Assembly (NCBI RefSeq): GCF_003457605.1
Contig: NZ_QRAN01000028.1
Span: 1,736-33,989, forward strand
Direction of reading: 5' to 3'
Origin: Seongchinamella sediminis
GTDB taxonomy: Bacteria > Pseudomonadota > Gammaproteobacteria > Pseudomonadales > Halieaceae
Length of the DNA: 32,254 nt
A program made the position numbers and the translations under genes. Positions within the stretch are counted from its first letter, which is position 1. The number at the start of each line of letters is the position of its first letter. Positions 1 through 7,755 of this stretch are shown here, piece by piece. The notes beneath the pieces were generated by a model, which was not told the DNA's origin, did no database searches, and worked only from the letters and a program-made list of their open reading frames with translations.

Positions 1-145
1 TGTGGATTCAGGCCGTCAGCGCAACATTCTTGGTGACACATTTCCAATGTCCGCTCCTCTTAGCCGCCACTGAATCCCGGTATGCCGGGCCACAAAGAAA
101 GGCAGCCTGTACCAGCCAGGCTGCCTTTATCGGTGCTTCAGGCGA
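1..145. other. Left-edge intergenic stretch
   Basis: No convincing gene is visible here. The stretch holds the terminator of the isocitrate dehydrogenase gene at 98-128 and a smaller hairpin at about 76-89 (arms CCCGG and CCGGG, loop TATG). On the minus strand a GAGGAG motif (about 53-58) precedes a TTG at 45-47 and an ATG at 39-41 that stay open to the left edge. This could be the start of a leftward gene, but about 14 codons are too few to judge. Confidence 0.4.
98..128 (-). terminator. Rho-independent terminator of isocitrate dehydrogenase
   Basis: A perfect 12-bp inverted repeat (98-109 and 117-128, arms AAAGGCAGCCTG and CAGGCTGCCTTT) encloses a 7-nt loop. It lies 17 bases past the stop codon of the minus-strand icd gene. 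In the minus orientation the stem ends in CTTT and is followed by CTTTG, a short U-rich tail. The near-symmetric A/T ends mean it could also stop transcription from the left. Confidence 0.9.
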
Positions 146-2383
146 TCAGCTGTTGGCCTGCGCCAGGATATCGTTCAGGGTTTTGCTGGGCCGCATGATG
201 CGCTTCACCGCCGCGCGGTCCGCGTGGTAGTAGCCGTAGCCCTCTTCCTCTACCGGCTTGCCCTGGGCTTTTTCCAGTTCACCGACGATGGCGGCCTCGT
301 TGTCGCTGAAGGCCTTGGCCAGGGGCGCGAACTGCGCTGCCATTTCGGCGTCTTCGCTCTGTGCCGCCAGCGCCTCGGCCCAGTACATACCGAGGTAGAA
401 GTGGCTGCCGCGGTTATCCAGTTCACCGACCTTGCGCGAGGGTGACTTGTTGTTCTCCAGCAGCTTGCCGGTGGCTTCGTCCAGGGTTTTCGCCAGCAGC
501 GCCGCGCGGGCATTGTTCTGCTTCAGGCCCATGTCCTCGAGGGATACCGCCAGGGCGAGGAATTCGCCGAGGGAATCCCAGCGCAGGTGATTTTCTTCCT
601 GCAGCTGCTGGACGTGCTTGGGGGCGGAGCCGCCGGCGCCGGTTTCGTACATGCCACCGCCCTTGAGCATGGGCACGATAGACAGCATCTTGGCGGAGGT
701 ACCCAGCTCCATGATCGGGAACAGGTCGGTGAGATAGTCCCGCAAAACATTGCCGGTGGCCGAGATGGTGTCGCGGCCGCGAATCATTCGCTCCATGCTG
801 CGGCGGATAGCCTCGACGTAGGTCATGATGCGGATATCCAGGCCCTCGGTGTCGTGGTCCTCGAGGTACTCATTGACCTTCTTGATCAGCTCGATGTCGT
901 GGGCGCGGTTGCGGTCCAGCCAGAAAATGACCGGCGTATCGGACTGGCGTGAGCGGTTGACAGCCAGCTTGACCCAGTCGCGAATCGCCTCGTCCTTGGT
1001 CTGGCAGGCGCGCCAGATATCACCGGGCTGGACGTCATGCTGCATCAGCACCTCACCCGCCGCATTGACCACCCGCATAACGCCGGGGGCATCGACCTCG
1101 AAGGTCTTGTCGTGGGAGCCGTATTCCTCGGCTTTTTTCGCCATCAGGCCAACGTTGGGCACGGTGCCGCAAACGGTCGGATCGAAGGCACCGTTGGTTT
1201 TACAGAAGTTGATCATCTCCTGGTAAATTGTCGAGTAGGTGCTCTCGGGCATTACCGCCTTGCAGTCCTTGGCCTTGCCATCGGGCCCCCACATCTTGCC
1301 GCCATTGCGGATCATGGCCGGCATGGAGGCGTCGACGATCACATCGCTGGGCACGTGGAGGTTGGTAATCCCCTTGACGGAATCCACCATGGCCAGTTCC
1401 GGCCGCCCCTCGTAGCAGGCGTGAATGTCCTCCATGATTTCCTCGCGCTTGGAGCGCGGCAGGGACTCGATTTTCTCGTAGACGCTGCTGAGGCCATTGT
1501 TGGGGTTGACGCCCAGTTCGGCGAACAGCTCATCGTGCTTCGCGAACAGGTCTTTGTAGAACACGGTAACCGCGTGCCCGAATACGATCGGGTGGGACAC
1601 CTTCATCATGGTGGCCTTGACGTGGAGTGACCACATGACGCCGGAGTCCCTGGCGTCGTTCATGGTTTCTTCCAGGAACTCGCGCAGGGCACCGGCGCTC
1701 ATGCGCATGCTGTCCATGACCTCGCCCTGCTCCAGGGCCAGTTCCTTCTTGACCGTCACCGAACCGTCTTCGGCGACAAATTCGATACGCACGTCGCCGG
1801 CCTCTGCCATGGTCAGGGACTGTTCCGCCGAATAAAAGTCGCCGCCGCGCATATAGTCGGCGTGACTGCGGGAGGCCTTGCTCCACTCACCCATGGAATG
1901 GGGGAACTTGCGCACGTATTCCTTCACCGCCTTGGGTGCCCGGCGGTCGGAATTACCTTCGCGCAGCACCGGGTTGACCGCACTGCCCAGTACCTTGGCG
2001 TAGCGGCTCTGGATATCCCGGTCTTCATCGGTCTGCGGATTTTCGGGGTAGTCGGGTATGTCGTAGCCCTGCCCCTGCAGTTCGGCGATGCAGTCCTTGA
2101 GCTGGGGAATCGACGCGCTGATATTGGGCAGCTTGATGATATTGGCATCGGGGTCCTGGGTCAGCTCACCGAGAAAGGCCAGGCCATCGACCACCTGCTG
2201 TTCCTCGGTCAGGCGGTCCGGGAACCCGGCCAGGATGCGTCCGGCCAGCGAGATATCGGTGATCTTGACGTCAATACCGGCGGCGGAGGTGAAGGTGCGT
2301 ACGATGGGCAACAGGGAACAGGTTGCCAGGGAAGGTGCTTCGTCAGTCAGGGTGTAGTAGATGGTGCTGCTGTTTGTTGTCAT
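146..2383 (-). CDS. icd: NADP-dependent isocitrate dehydrogenase, monomeric type
   Basis: This enzyme oxidatively decarboxylates isocitrate to 2-oxoglutarate with NADP in the TCA cycle, in the cytosol. The 745-residue product has the length of the monomeric IDH family, roughly 740 residues, not the 410-residue homodimeric type. Ser134, Asn137 and Arg141 sit in the GSAVNPVLR segment, matching the isocitrate-binding Ser/Asn/Arg triad known from the Azotobacter enzyme with a two-residue offset. Lys256 in HVKATMMK fits the catalytic lysine. The start chosen is the ATG giving [10 protein letters not shown], preceded by AGAGGA; the open frame runs nine codons further upstream without family support. 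The gene is monocistronic, with a strong terminator downstream and a TATAGT -10-like element at 2449-2454 lacking a good -35. Confidence 0.97.
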   Translation of the reverse strand: MTTNSSTIYYTLTDEAPSLATCSLLPIVRTFTSAAGIDVKITDISLAGRILAGFPDRLTEEQQVVDGLAFLGELTQDPDANIIKLPNISASIPQLKDCIAELQGQGYDIPDYPENPQTDEDRDIQSRYAKVLGSAVNPVLREGNSDRRAPKAVKEYVRKFPHSMGEWSKASRSHADYMRGGDFYSAEQSLTMAEAGDVRIEFVAEDGSVTVKKELALEQGEVMDSMRMSAGALREFLEETMNDARDSGVMWSLHVKATMMKVSHPIVFGHAVTVFYKDLFAKHDELFAELGVNPNNGLSSVYEKIESLPRSKREEIMEDIHACYEGRPELAMVDSVKGITNLHVPSDVIVDASMPAMIRNGGKMWGPDGKAKDCKAVMPESTYSTIYQEMINFCKTNGAFDPTVCGTVPNVGLMAKKAEEYGSHDKTFEVDAPGVMRVVNAAGEVLMQHDVQPGDIWRACQTKDEAIRDWVKLAVNRSRQSDTPVIFWLDRNRAHDIELIKKVNEYLEDHDTEGLDIRIMTYVEAIRRSMERMIRGRDTISATGNVLRDYLTDLFPIMELGTSAKMLSIVPMLKGGGMYETGAGGSAPKHVQQLQEENHLRWDSLGEFLALAVSLEDMGLKQNNARAALLAKTLDEATGKLLENNKSPSRKVGELDNRGSHFYLGMYWAEALAAQSEDAEMAAQFAPLAKAFSDNEAAIVGELEKAQGKPVEEEGYGYYHADRAAVKRIMRPSKTLNDILAQANS

Positions 2384-2611
2384 GATTTCCTCTGCGATGG
2401 ATACGGGCAATCGGAGAACCTGTGGGCTCCTGGATTTTTGCTGCCCGCACTATACCGCAAAGCCCATCAATTCGATACCCGGCCAACGCTAAATCACTGA
2501 TTAACAATGACTTTCCGGACTAAATAGACGAACCCGGGAGGCCACTCTGGCCTTCTGCGGGCGCCGGGCTACACTGGGTGGACCGGCATTGAATAAAGTT
2601 GCATAGCACTG

Positions 2612-3100
2612 ATGAGCGACGAAGAATTTATCCAGGGGGTGGCCTACCCCCATCCCTTTGACGAGCTGGCTGTCACCCTGGCCCGCAGCGCGGCCCGCTA
2701 CATCAGCATATTGAGTCCGCGGCTGGAGCGGGCAGTCTTCGACCGGGAGGAGCTGTCGATGGCGCTATCCACCCTCGCCCGCAGCAGCCGCCAGACCGAG
2801 GTGCGCATCCTGGTGGCCGACACCCGGGGCCTCACCGGTCGCGGCCACAGCCTGTTGGCACTCGCCCGGCGCATGCCCAGCCTGGTACAGATCCGGCGCA
2901 TCAGCGAGCATCCTGACTGGAAGGGCCAGACCATTGTTATCCGCGACCGTGACGGTGTCCTGTACAAGCCCGCGGGTTCCGGCCACGATGGCTTTTACGA
3001 ACCCGCCTCCCGGGCCTCCGCCCTGCAGCACCTGGAACTGTTTGACGAGCTGTGGCGCTACAGCGAGCAGGACCCCGAGTTACGCGCGCTCAGCGTGTAG
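2612..3100 (+). CDS. DUF7931-like (PLD-fold-like) conserved hypothetical protein
   Basis: The 162-residue soluble protein has no signal peptide or membrane helix. The N-terminal half carries a 'YISILSPRLERAVFDREEL' type segment; the middle has RTEVRILVADTRGL-like strands. Near residues 99-115 there is HPDWKGQTIVIRDRDG, ending in LYKP. This layout resembles the domain I know as DUF7931, often found C-terminal to a GNAT acetyltransferase in gammaproteobacteria; that assignment is from memory. Function is unknown, and an effect on acetyltransferase activity is only inference. The ribosome site is weak. The 3' end overlaps the convergent GNAT gene by 11 bp, so here the two partners appear to be separate genes in opposite orientation. 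Confidence 0.75.
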   Translation: MSDEEFIQGVAYPHPFDELAVTLARSAARYISILSPRLERAVFDREELSMALSTLARSSRQTEVRILVADTRGLTGRGHSLLALARRMPSLVQIRRISEHPDWKGQTIVIRDRDGVLYKPAGSGHDGFYEPASRASALQHLELFDELWRYSEQDPELRALSV

Positions 3101-3650
3101 CGCCGGCCCGCTCGTGGGCGAGCAAGGCGAACAGTTGGGAATCGACCGGCGTATCCCCCTCCATCTGCCACTGCCGCAGGCAGCCCTCGCTGACAAAACC
3201 CAGGCGGGTTAACAGGCCGCTGGAGGCGCGGTTGCGTGCATCGACCCGCGCCTCTATCCGCCGCAGGGCGAGATCGTCGAAGCAGTAGTCCAGGAATCGC
3301 TCCAGCGCTTCCCGTGCATAGCCCCGGCCCCAGTAGTCCTGGCCAAAGGCGTAGCCAATTTCGATACGGCCATGGGCTTCGTCGTAGGCGAACAGCACGC
3401 AACTGCCGATCACCCGCTGGGAATCCCGCAGGCAGATGGCAAACTGCAGGGCCTTGCCGTCGCTCATCCTGTCCTGCACCCGCTGCCACCAGGCCTCGGC
3501 ATCGGCCTTGCTCTGCCAGGTGGTATAGGGCAGGTAACGGTTCACCGCCGCTACCGAATGCACGGCGTACAGATCGTCCAGGTCGACATGGGCTATCTCG
3601 CGCAACAGCAGGCGTTCGGTGGCGAGGGCCTGGGAGGGAAAACGCAGCAT
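3090..3650 (-). CDS. GNAT family N-acetyltransferase, RimJ/RimL type
   Basis: This is a predicted acetyl-CoA-dependent N-acetyltransferase. The substrate is unknown; relatives modify ribosomal protein N-termini or small amines. After the start, 'TERLLLREI' is the standard opening strand of RimJ/L-like proteins. Later come RVIGSCVLF and EIGYAFGQDYWGRGYARE, the beta4-loop-alpha3 acetyl-CoA pyrophosphate-binding motif (Q-x-x-x-G-x-G-x-A class). I prefer the ATG at 3650 (MLRFPSQ, about 186 residues), which begins just after a small leader ORF. An in-frame GTG at 3674 would add eight residues. A perfect TATAAT lies upstream at 3727-3732. The 3' end overlaps the convergent gene at 2612-3100. Confidence 0.88.
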   Translation of the reverse strand: MLRFPSQALATERLLLREIAHVDLDDLYAVHSVAAVNRYLPYTTWQSKADAEAWWQRVQDRMSDGKALQFAICLRDSQRVIGSCVLFAYDEAHGRIEIGYAFGQDYWGRGYAREALERFLDYCFDDLALRRIEARVDARNRASSGLLTRLGFVSEGCLRQWQMEGDTPVDSQLFALLAHERAGATR

Positions 3651-3654
3651 GGTC

Positions 3655-3705
3655 TCAGTCAGTGTGGATCTCACCCGATAAACAGACAGTCCCGGTCACC
3701 TGCAT
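3655..3705 (-). CDS. Possible 16-codon leader ORF before the GNAT gene
   Basis: The short frame begins with ATG at 3705, just behind a strong GAGGAG site (about 3707-3712). It encodes MQVTGTVCLSGEIHTD and stops with TGA at 3655-3657, four bases before the preferred ATG of the acetyltransferase. It lies about 20 bases below a perfect -10 hexamer, so it would be the first thing translated on the transcript. It may couple translation into the downstream gene. No homology is recognised, and the frame could be fortuitous. Confidence 0.4.
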   Translation of the reverse strand: MQVTGTVCLSGEIHTD

Positions 3706-3726
3706 GCTCCTCTGTAAAAAGCGCAC

Positions 3727-3732
3727 ATTATA
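3727..3732 (-). promoter_or_regulatory. Consensus -10 hexamer for the GNAT transcript
   Basis: TATAAT is read on the minus strand, ahead of the leader ORF and acetyltransferase. No good -35 hexamer is seen 16-18 bases upstream, so an activator or a weak promoter is possible. Confidence 0.45.
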
Positions 3733-3739
3733 ACCCGGC

Positions 3740-4069
3740 TCAGCGGTCGAATTCCCGGCCTAGCATCACCCCTACCTCCACGCCCTCGTAGGCGATATCC
3801 CAGACTTTCAGCGCCCGACAGGGCTCCTCGGTGTGCTGGAGCAGACGGCCGTCAGCGAGGTTAAAGCGGTACTGGTGCAGGGGGCACTCAATGGTGTTGC
3901 CGGCGATACTGGCGCTGTCCAGCGGGTGTGCCCGATGGGGGCAATTGGCCTCTATCAGGTAGAGCTGTCCGTCGCGCTGCAACAACAGCAGCTGCAGGTG
4001 ATCAATCTTGAACTGGCGGCTGTAGTTGTCGTGCAGGTTAATCAGCTTTTCCAGTGGGTAAAAACGCAT
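3740..4069 (-). CDS. Small Rieske [2Fe-2S] ferredoxin-like protein
   Basis: The 109-residue protein is a single Rieske domain and probably a soluble electron carrier. The cluster ligands are visible as C43-P-H45 (CPHRAHPL) and C62-x-x-H65 (CPLHQYRF), the C-x-H...C-x2-H pattern of Rieske ferredoxins of oxygenases and nitrite-reductase small subunits. There is no signal peptide or membrane anchor. It follows meaB by 71 bp in the same orientation, so it may be the last gene of the propionyl-CoA cluster or a separate unit. No oxygenase partner is present in the window, so its redox partner is unknown. No clear Shine-Dalgarno sequence precedes the ATG. Confidence 0.9.
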   Translation of the reverse strand: MRFYPLEKLINLHDNYSRQFKIDHLQLLLLQRDGQLYLIEANCPHRAHPLDSASIAGNTIECPLHQYRFNLADGRLLQHTEEPCRALKVWDIAYEGVEVGVMLGREFDR

Positions 4070-4140
4070 GGCCGGGCCCGATAGAAGGTCAGGGTAGCTG
4101 AGCCTAGCGCGTTTCTGCCGCGCTGGCCAATACCTGCACC

Positions 4141-5130
4141 TCAGAGCATTTCGATAATCTGGCGGGCGGCAGCAAAGGCCGTGAGCTCCTGCTGTTCCAC
4201 GCTCTCTTCCAGTGCCGGCAGCAGGCGCTTCACCTCAGGGTTCTGGCTCAACTTGAGCAGCAGCATCTCGTTGACCAGCTGGTGCATCCAGCCGCGGTTC
4301 TGCTGGGCGCGTTTGCCATCGAAGGCATTCGCTTCCCTGGCCATGCTCCAGTAGTCGACAATCATGCCCCACACCGCGTCGATATTGATCTGCTTCAGCG
4401 CCGAGCAGGTCATCACCCGCGGCGTCCAGAAGCTGGTGTGACGCAGCAGGTTCATGGCACTGGTGTACTGCTGGCGGGTCAGGTTGGCCAGCTTCTCGCT
4501 GTCACCGTCGGCCTTGTTGATCACCAGCGCATCGGCCAGCTCCATGATGCCTTTCTTGATGCCCTGCAGTTCGTCACCGCCACCGGGCAGCATCAGCACC
4601 ATGAAAAAGTCCACCATGCCGGCAACCTGGTACTCACTCTGGCCGACACCCACGGTCTCCACCAGGATCACATCGTAACCCGCGGCCTCGCACAGCAGCA
4701 TGGTCTCCCGGGTTTTCTGCGCTACCCCGCCCAGAGTGCCCTCGGAGGGAGACGGGCGGATATAGGCCTCCTCCCGCCGCGACAGTTCTTCCATCCGGGT
4801 CTTGTCGCCGAGAATGGAGCCGCCGGCAATCGGTGAGCTGGGGTCCACGGCCAGCACCGCTACCCGCTTGCCCTGCTCGATCAGGTACAGGCCGAAGGCC
4901 TCGATAAAGGTGGATTTGCCGACACCCGGTACGCCGGTGATGCCGATGCGGATGCTGTTGCCGCTGTGGGGCAGCACCTGTTCGAGGATGTCCTGGGCCT
5001 GTTCGCGGTGCGTGTCCAGGCGGGATTCCACCAGGGTGATGGCCTTGGCCAGGGCTCGGCGGTTGCCGCTGAGGAGTTTGTCGAGGTCGAAGTTAGTCAT
5101 TCGGGGGGCAAAGCGCGGGAGGCCGCGCAT
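4141..5130 (-). CDS. meaB: Methylmalonyl-CoA mutase-associated GTPase MeaB
   Basis: This is a G3E-family P-loop GTPase that gates adenosylcobalamin loading and protects or repairs methylmalonyl-CoA mutase. Counted from the 5130 start, the Walker A motif GVPGVGKS is at residues 66-73. 'VAVLAVDPSSP', the 'ILVETVGVGQSE' switch region and NKAD (base recognition) follow in MeaB/ArgK order. The start is ambiguous. The ATG at 5130 has AGG about seven bases upstream and lies nine bases after the tandem stops (TAATAG) of the mutase gene. The ATG at 5100 (MTNFDLDKLL) better matches the N-terminal length of homologues but has no ribosome site. Adjacency to the mutase fixes the functional call. Confidence 0.96.
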   Translation of the reverse strand: MRGLPRFAPRMTNFDLDKLLSGNRRALAKAITLVESRLDTHREQAQDILEQVLPHSGNSIRIGITGVPGVGKSTFIEAFGLYLIEQGKRVAVLAVDPSSPIAGGSILGDKTRMEELSRREEAYIRPSPSEGTLGGVAQKTRETMLLCEAAGYDVILVETVGVGQSEYQVAGMVDFFMVLMLPGGGDELQGIKKGIMELADALVINKADGDSEKLANLTRQQYTSAMNLLRHTSFWTPRVMTCSALKQINIDAVWGMIVDYWSMAREANAFDGKRAQQNRGWMHQLVNEMLLLKLSQNPEVKRLLPALEESVEQQELTAFAAARQIIEML

Positions 5131-5139
5131 GAATACCTA

Positions 5140-7299
5140 TTATGACTGTGCTTGATTAACTGCATCCAGTACATCACGAGCACAGACGGGTATCGGCGTT
5201 CCCGGCCCAAAGATACAGTTCACGCCCGCGGCATAGAGGTGATCGTAATCCTGGCGGGGAATCACACCGCCGGCGATAACCACAATATCATCCGCACCCT
5301 GCTTGCGCAGTTCCTCCACCAGTTCCGGCACCAGGGTCTTGTGCCCGGCGGCCAGGGACGACGCGCCAACCACGTGGACATCGTTCTCGATGGCCTGGCG
5401 GGCAACCTCTTCCGGGGTGGAGAACATGGGCGACAGGTCGATATCGAAGCCGACGTCGGCAAAGGCGGTGGCGATCACCTTGGCGCCGCGGTCGTGGCCG
5501 TCCTGGCCCATTTTGCAGACCAGCATGCGCGGGCGGCGACCGTGGGCGGCGACAAAGTCATCGATGTCCTTGCTGATACCCTGCCAGTTCTCGTCTTCCT
5601 GGAACGCACTGCCGTACACGCCGGAGACGGTCTGGGCCTGGGCGTTGAAGCGGCCAAACTCCCGTTCCATGGCGAAGGATATCTCGCCGACGGTAGCGCG
5701 GCGGCGGGTCGCTTCCACCGCCAGTTCCAGCAGGTTGCCGTCACCGCTGACTGCGCACTGGTAGATATCTTCCAGAATCGCTTCCACCGCGGCCTCGTCG
5801 CGGGACTCGCGGATCCTGGCGAGTCGGGCCAGCTGGGATTCGCGCACTGCCTGGTTGTCGATCTCCAGTACGTCGACTTCTTCCGTGGCGTCGCCAGCGT
5901 ACTTGTTGACGCCGACGATCACGTCGTCGCCCTTGTCGATGCGGGCCTGTTTGCGGGCCGCGGCCTCCTCGATACGCAGCTTGGGCATGCCGGTTTCAAT
6001 GGCCTTGGCCATACCGCCAGCTTCCTCGATCTCTTCGATCAGTTCCCAGGCCTTGTCGGCGATATCCCTGGTCAGGCTCTCCATCAGGTAAGAACCACCC
6101 CAGGGGTCGACGACCCTGGTAATGCCGGTTTCTTCCTGGATGATCAGCTGGGTGTTGCGGGCAATGCGGGCAGAGAATTCGGTGGGCAGCGCGATGGCTT
6201 CATCGAGCGCATTGGTGTGCAGCGACTGGGTGCCGCCAAATACCGCGGCCATTGCCTCTATGGTGGTGCGCACCACGTTGTTGTAGGGATCCTGCTCGGT
6301 CAGTGACCAGCCGGAGGTCTGGCTGTGTGTGCGCAGCATGGAGCTCTTGGGGTTTTCCGGATTGAACTCACCGACGATGCGCGCCCACAGCAGGCGCGCG
6401 GCGCGCATCTTGGCGATTTCCATGTAGAAGTTCATGCCGATGCCCCAGAAGAAGGACAGGCGCGGGGCGAACTCATCAATGCCCAGGCCGGCGTTGAGCG
6501 CGGTGCGAATGTACTCCTTGCCGTCGGCCAGGGTGTAGGCCAGTTCCAGCGCGGCGTTAGCCCCGGCTTCCTGGATGTGGTACCCGGAAATGGAAATGGT
6601 GTTGAAGCGCGGCATATTCTTCGAGCAGTAGGCGATGATGTCGCCGATAATTTTCATGCTGGGCGCCGGCGGGTAAATGTAGGTGTTGCGTACCATGAAC
6701 TCCTTGAGGATATCGTTCTGGATGGTGCCCGCCAGTTGCTCCTGGCCCACGCCCTGCTCCTCGGCGGCAACGATATAGCCGGCCAGCACCGGCAGCACGG
6801 CGCCGTTCATGGTCATGGATACCGACACCTGGTCCAGCGGTATGCCGTCGAACAGGATCTTCATGTCCTCCACCGAGTCGATCGCCACGCCGGCCTTGCC
6901 GACATCGCCCGCGACCCGCGGGTGATCCGAGTCGTAACCGCGGTGAGTCGCCAGGTCGAAGGCTACCGATACCCCCTGCCCGCCCGCGGCCAGCGCCTTG
7001 CGATAAAACGCATTGGATTCCTCGGCGGTGGAAAAACCCGCGTACTGGCGAATCGTCCAGGGGCGTCCGGCGTACATGGTCGCCTGGGGTCCGCGGATGT
7101 ACGGCGACATACCGGGCATGGTGTCGGCGTACTCGAGACCGGCGGTGTCAGCCGCGGTGTACAGGGGTTTTACGTCGATGTCTTCCGGGGTATGCCAGGT
7201 CAGGGACTCCAGCGGCTTGCCGCGCAACTGTTTGCTGGCCAGCTCTGCCCAGGCTTCCGGTGTTGCGCTGTCTTTGTCGTAGATTTTCTTGTCGCTCAT
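5140..7299 (-). CDS. scpA: Methylmalonyl-CoA mutase, single-chain, adenosylcobalamin-dependent
   Basis: The enzyme isomerises (R)-methylmalonyl-CoA to succinyl-CoA by a radical mechanism. The 719-residue protein carries both the substrate TIM barrel and the C-terminal B12 domain. Near the N-terminus, [21 protein letters not shown]-type residues (Tyr in TMYAGRPW) match the active-site loop of characterised mutases. In the C-terminal domain, D600-G-H602-D-R-G is the D-x-H-x-x-G cobalamin motif with His602 as lower axial ligand. The ATG at 7299 (MSDKKIY) is preceded by AGAGGA and is preferred over the six-codon upstream extension. It lies between the epimerase (33-bp gap) and meaB (9 bp), consistent with one operon. 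Confidence 0.98.
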   Translation of the reverse strand: MSDKKIYDKDSATPEAWAELASKQLRGKPLESLTWHTPEDIDVKPLYTAADTAGLEYADTMPGMSPYIRGPQATMYAGRPWTIRQYAGFSTAEESNAFYRKALAAGGQGVSVAFDLATHRGYDSDHPRVAGDVGKAGVAIDSVEDMKILFDGIPLDQVSVSMTMNGAVLPVLAGYIVAAEEQGVGQEQLAGTIQNDILKEFMVRNTYIYPPAPSMKIIGDIIAYCSKNMPRFNTISISGYHIQEAGANAALELAYTLADGKEYIRTALNAGLGIDEFAPRLSFFWGIGMNFYMEIAKMRAARLLWARIVGEFNPENPKSSMLRTHSQTSGWSLTEQDPYNNVVRTTIEAMAAVFGGTQSLHTNALDEAIALPTEFSARIARNTQLIIQEETGITRVVDPWGGSYLMESLTRDIADKAWELIEEIEEAGGMAKAIETGMPKLRIEEAAARKQARIDKGDDVIVGVNKYAGDATEEVDVLEIDNQAVRESQLARLARIRESRDEAAVEAILEDIYQCAVSGDGNLLELAVEATRRRATVGEISFAMEREFGRFNAQAQTVSGVYGSAFQEDENWQGISKDIDDFVAAHGRRPRMLVCKMGQDGHDRGAKVIATAFADVGFDIDLSPMFSTPEEVARQAIENDVHVVGASSLAAGHKTLVPELVEELRKQGADDIVVIAGGVIPRQDYDHLYAAGVNCIFGPGTPIPVCARDVLDAVNQAQS

Positions 7300-7332
7300 T
7301 TGTCTGTCCTCTGGCAATTCGCTATCCAGGCC

Positions 7333-7743
7333 CTAGTGTTCGTCGGCCGGCTGGTTTATTTCTATCAACACACCGTCGCAGCTCTTGGGGTGGATAAATA
7401 TGACCCTGGAGCCGTGCGCGCCAGGCGTCGGCGCATCCGCCAGGAACTGGTAGCCTTTGGCCTTCAGGCGCTCGACGTCTTCCTCGATGTTGTCGGAGCG
7501 AAAGCAGAGGTGATGCAGGCCACCCCCTTTTTTCTCCAGGTAGCCGGCGATGGGACCCTCGCCGTTGAGCGGATGCACCAGTTCGATGCTGGTCGGCGGC
7601 AGCGGGAAGAAGGCGGTCGAGGTCTTCGCCGCGACCACGTCTTCGGTGCCCTCGAAGGGCAGGCCGAAATCTTCCATGAAGCGCTTTATCGCCTTGTCGA
7701 AATCGGGGACTGCAATAGCGATGTGATCAAGTGCTGTAATCAT
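7333..7743 (-). CDS. mce: Methylmalonyl-CoA epimerase
   Basis: This vicinal-oxygen-chelate (glyoxalase fold) enzyme interconverts the (S) and (R) forms of methylmalonyl-CoA, linking the carboxylase to the mutase. The 136-residue length is typical. Likely metal and catalytic residues are His7 (LDHIAIAV), Glu54 (SIELVHP), His77/78 (GGGLHHLCF) and Glu128 (GVLIEIN). A strong AAGGAG site precedes the ATG by about ten bases. It sits 12 bp after the biotin carboxylase gene and 33 bp before the mutase gene, giving the order carboxylase-epimerase-mutase expected for the pathway. Confidence 0.97.
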   Translation of the reverse strand: MITALDHIAIAVPDFDKAIKRFMEDFGLPFEGTEDVVAAKTSTAFFPLPPTSIELVHPLNGEGPIAGYLEKKGGGLHHLCFRSDNIEEDVERLKAKGYQFLADAPTPGAHGSRVIFIHPKSCDGVLIEINQPADEH

Positions 7744-7755
7744 AGGGTTCGCTCC

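Noticed and set aside
1-47. Possible leftward gene start (TTG or ATG behind GAGGAG)
   Set aside because: Only about 14 codons are inside the window and they are not recognisable.
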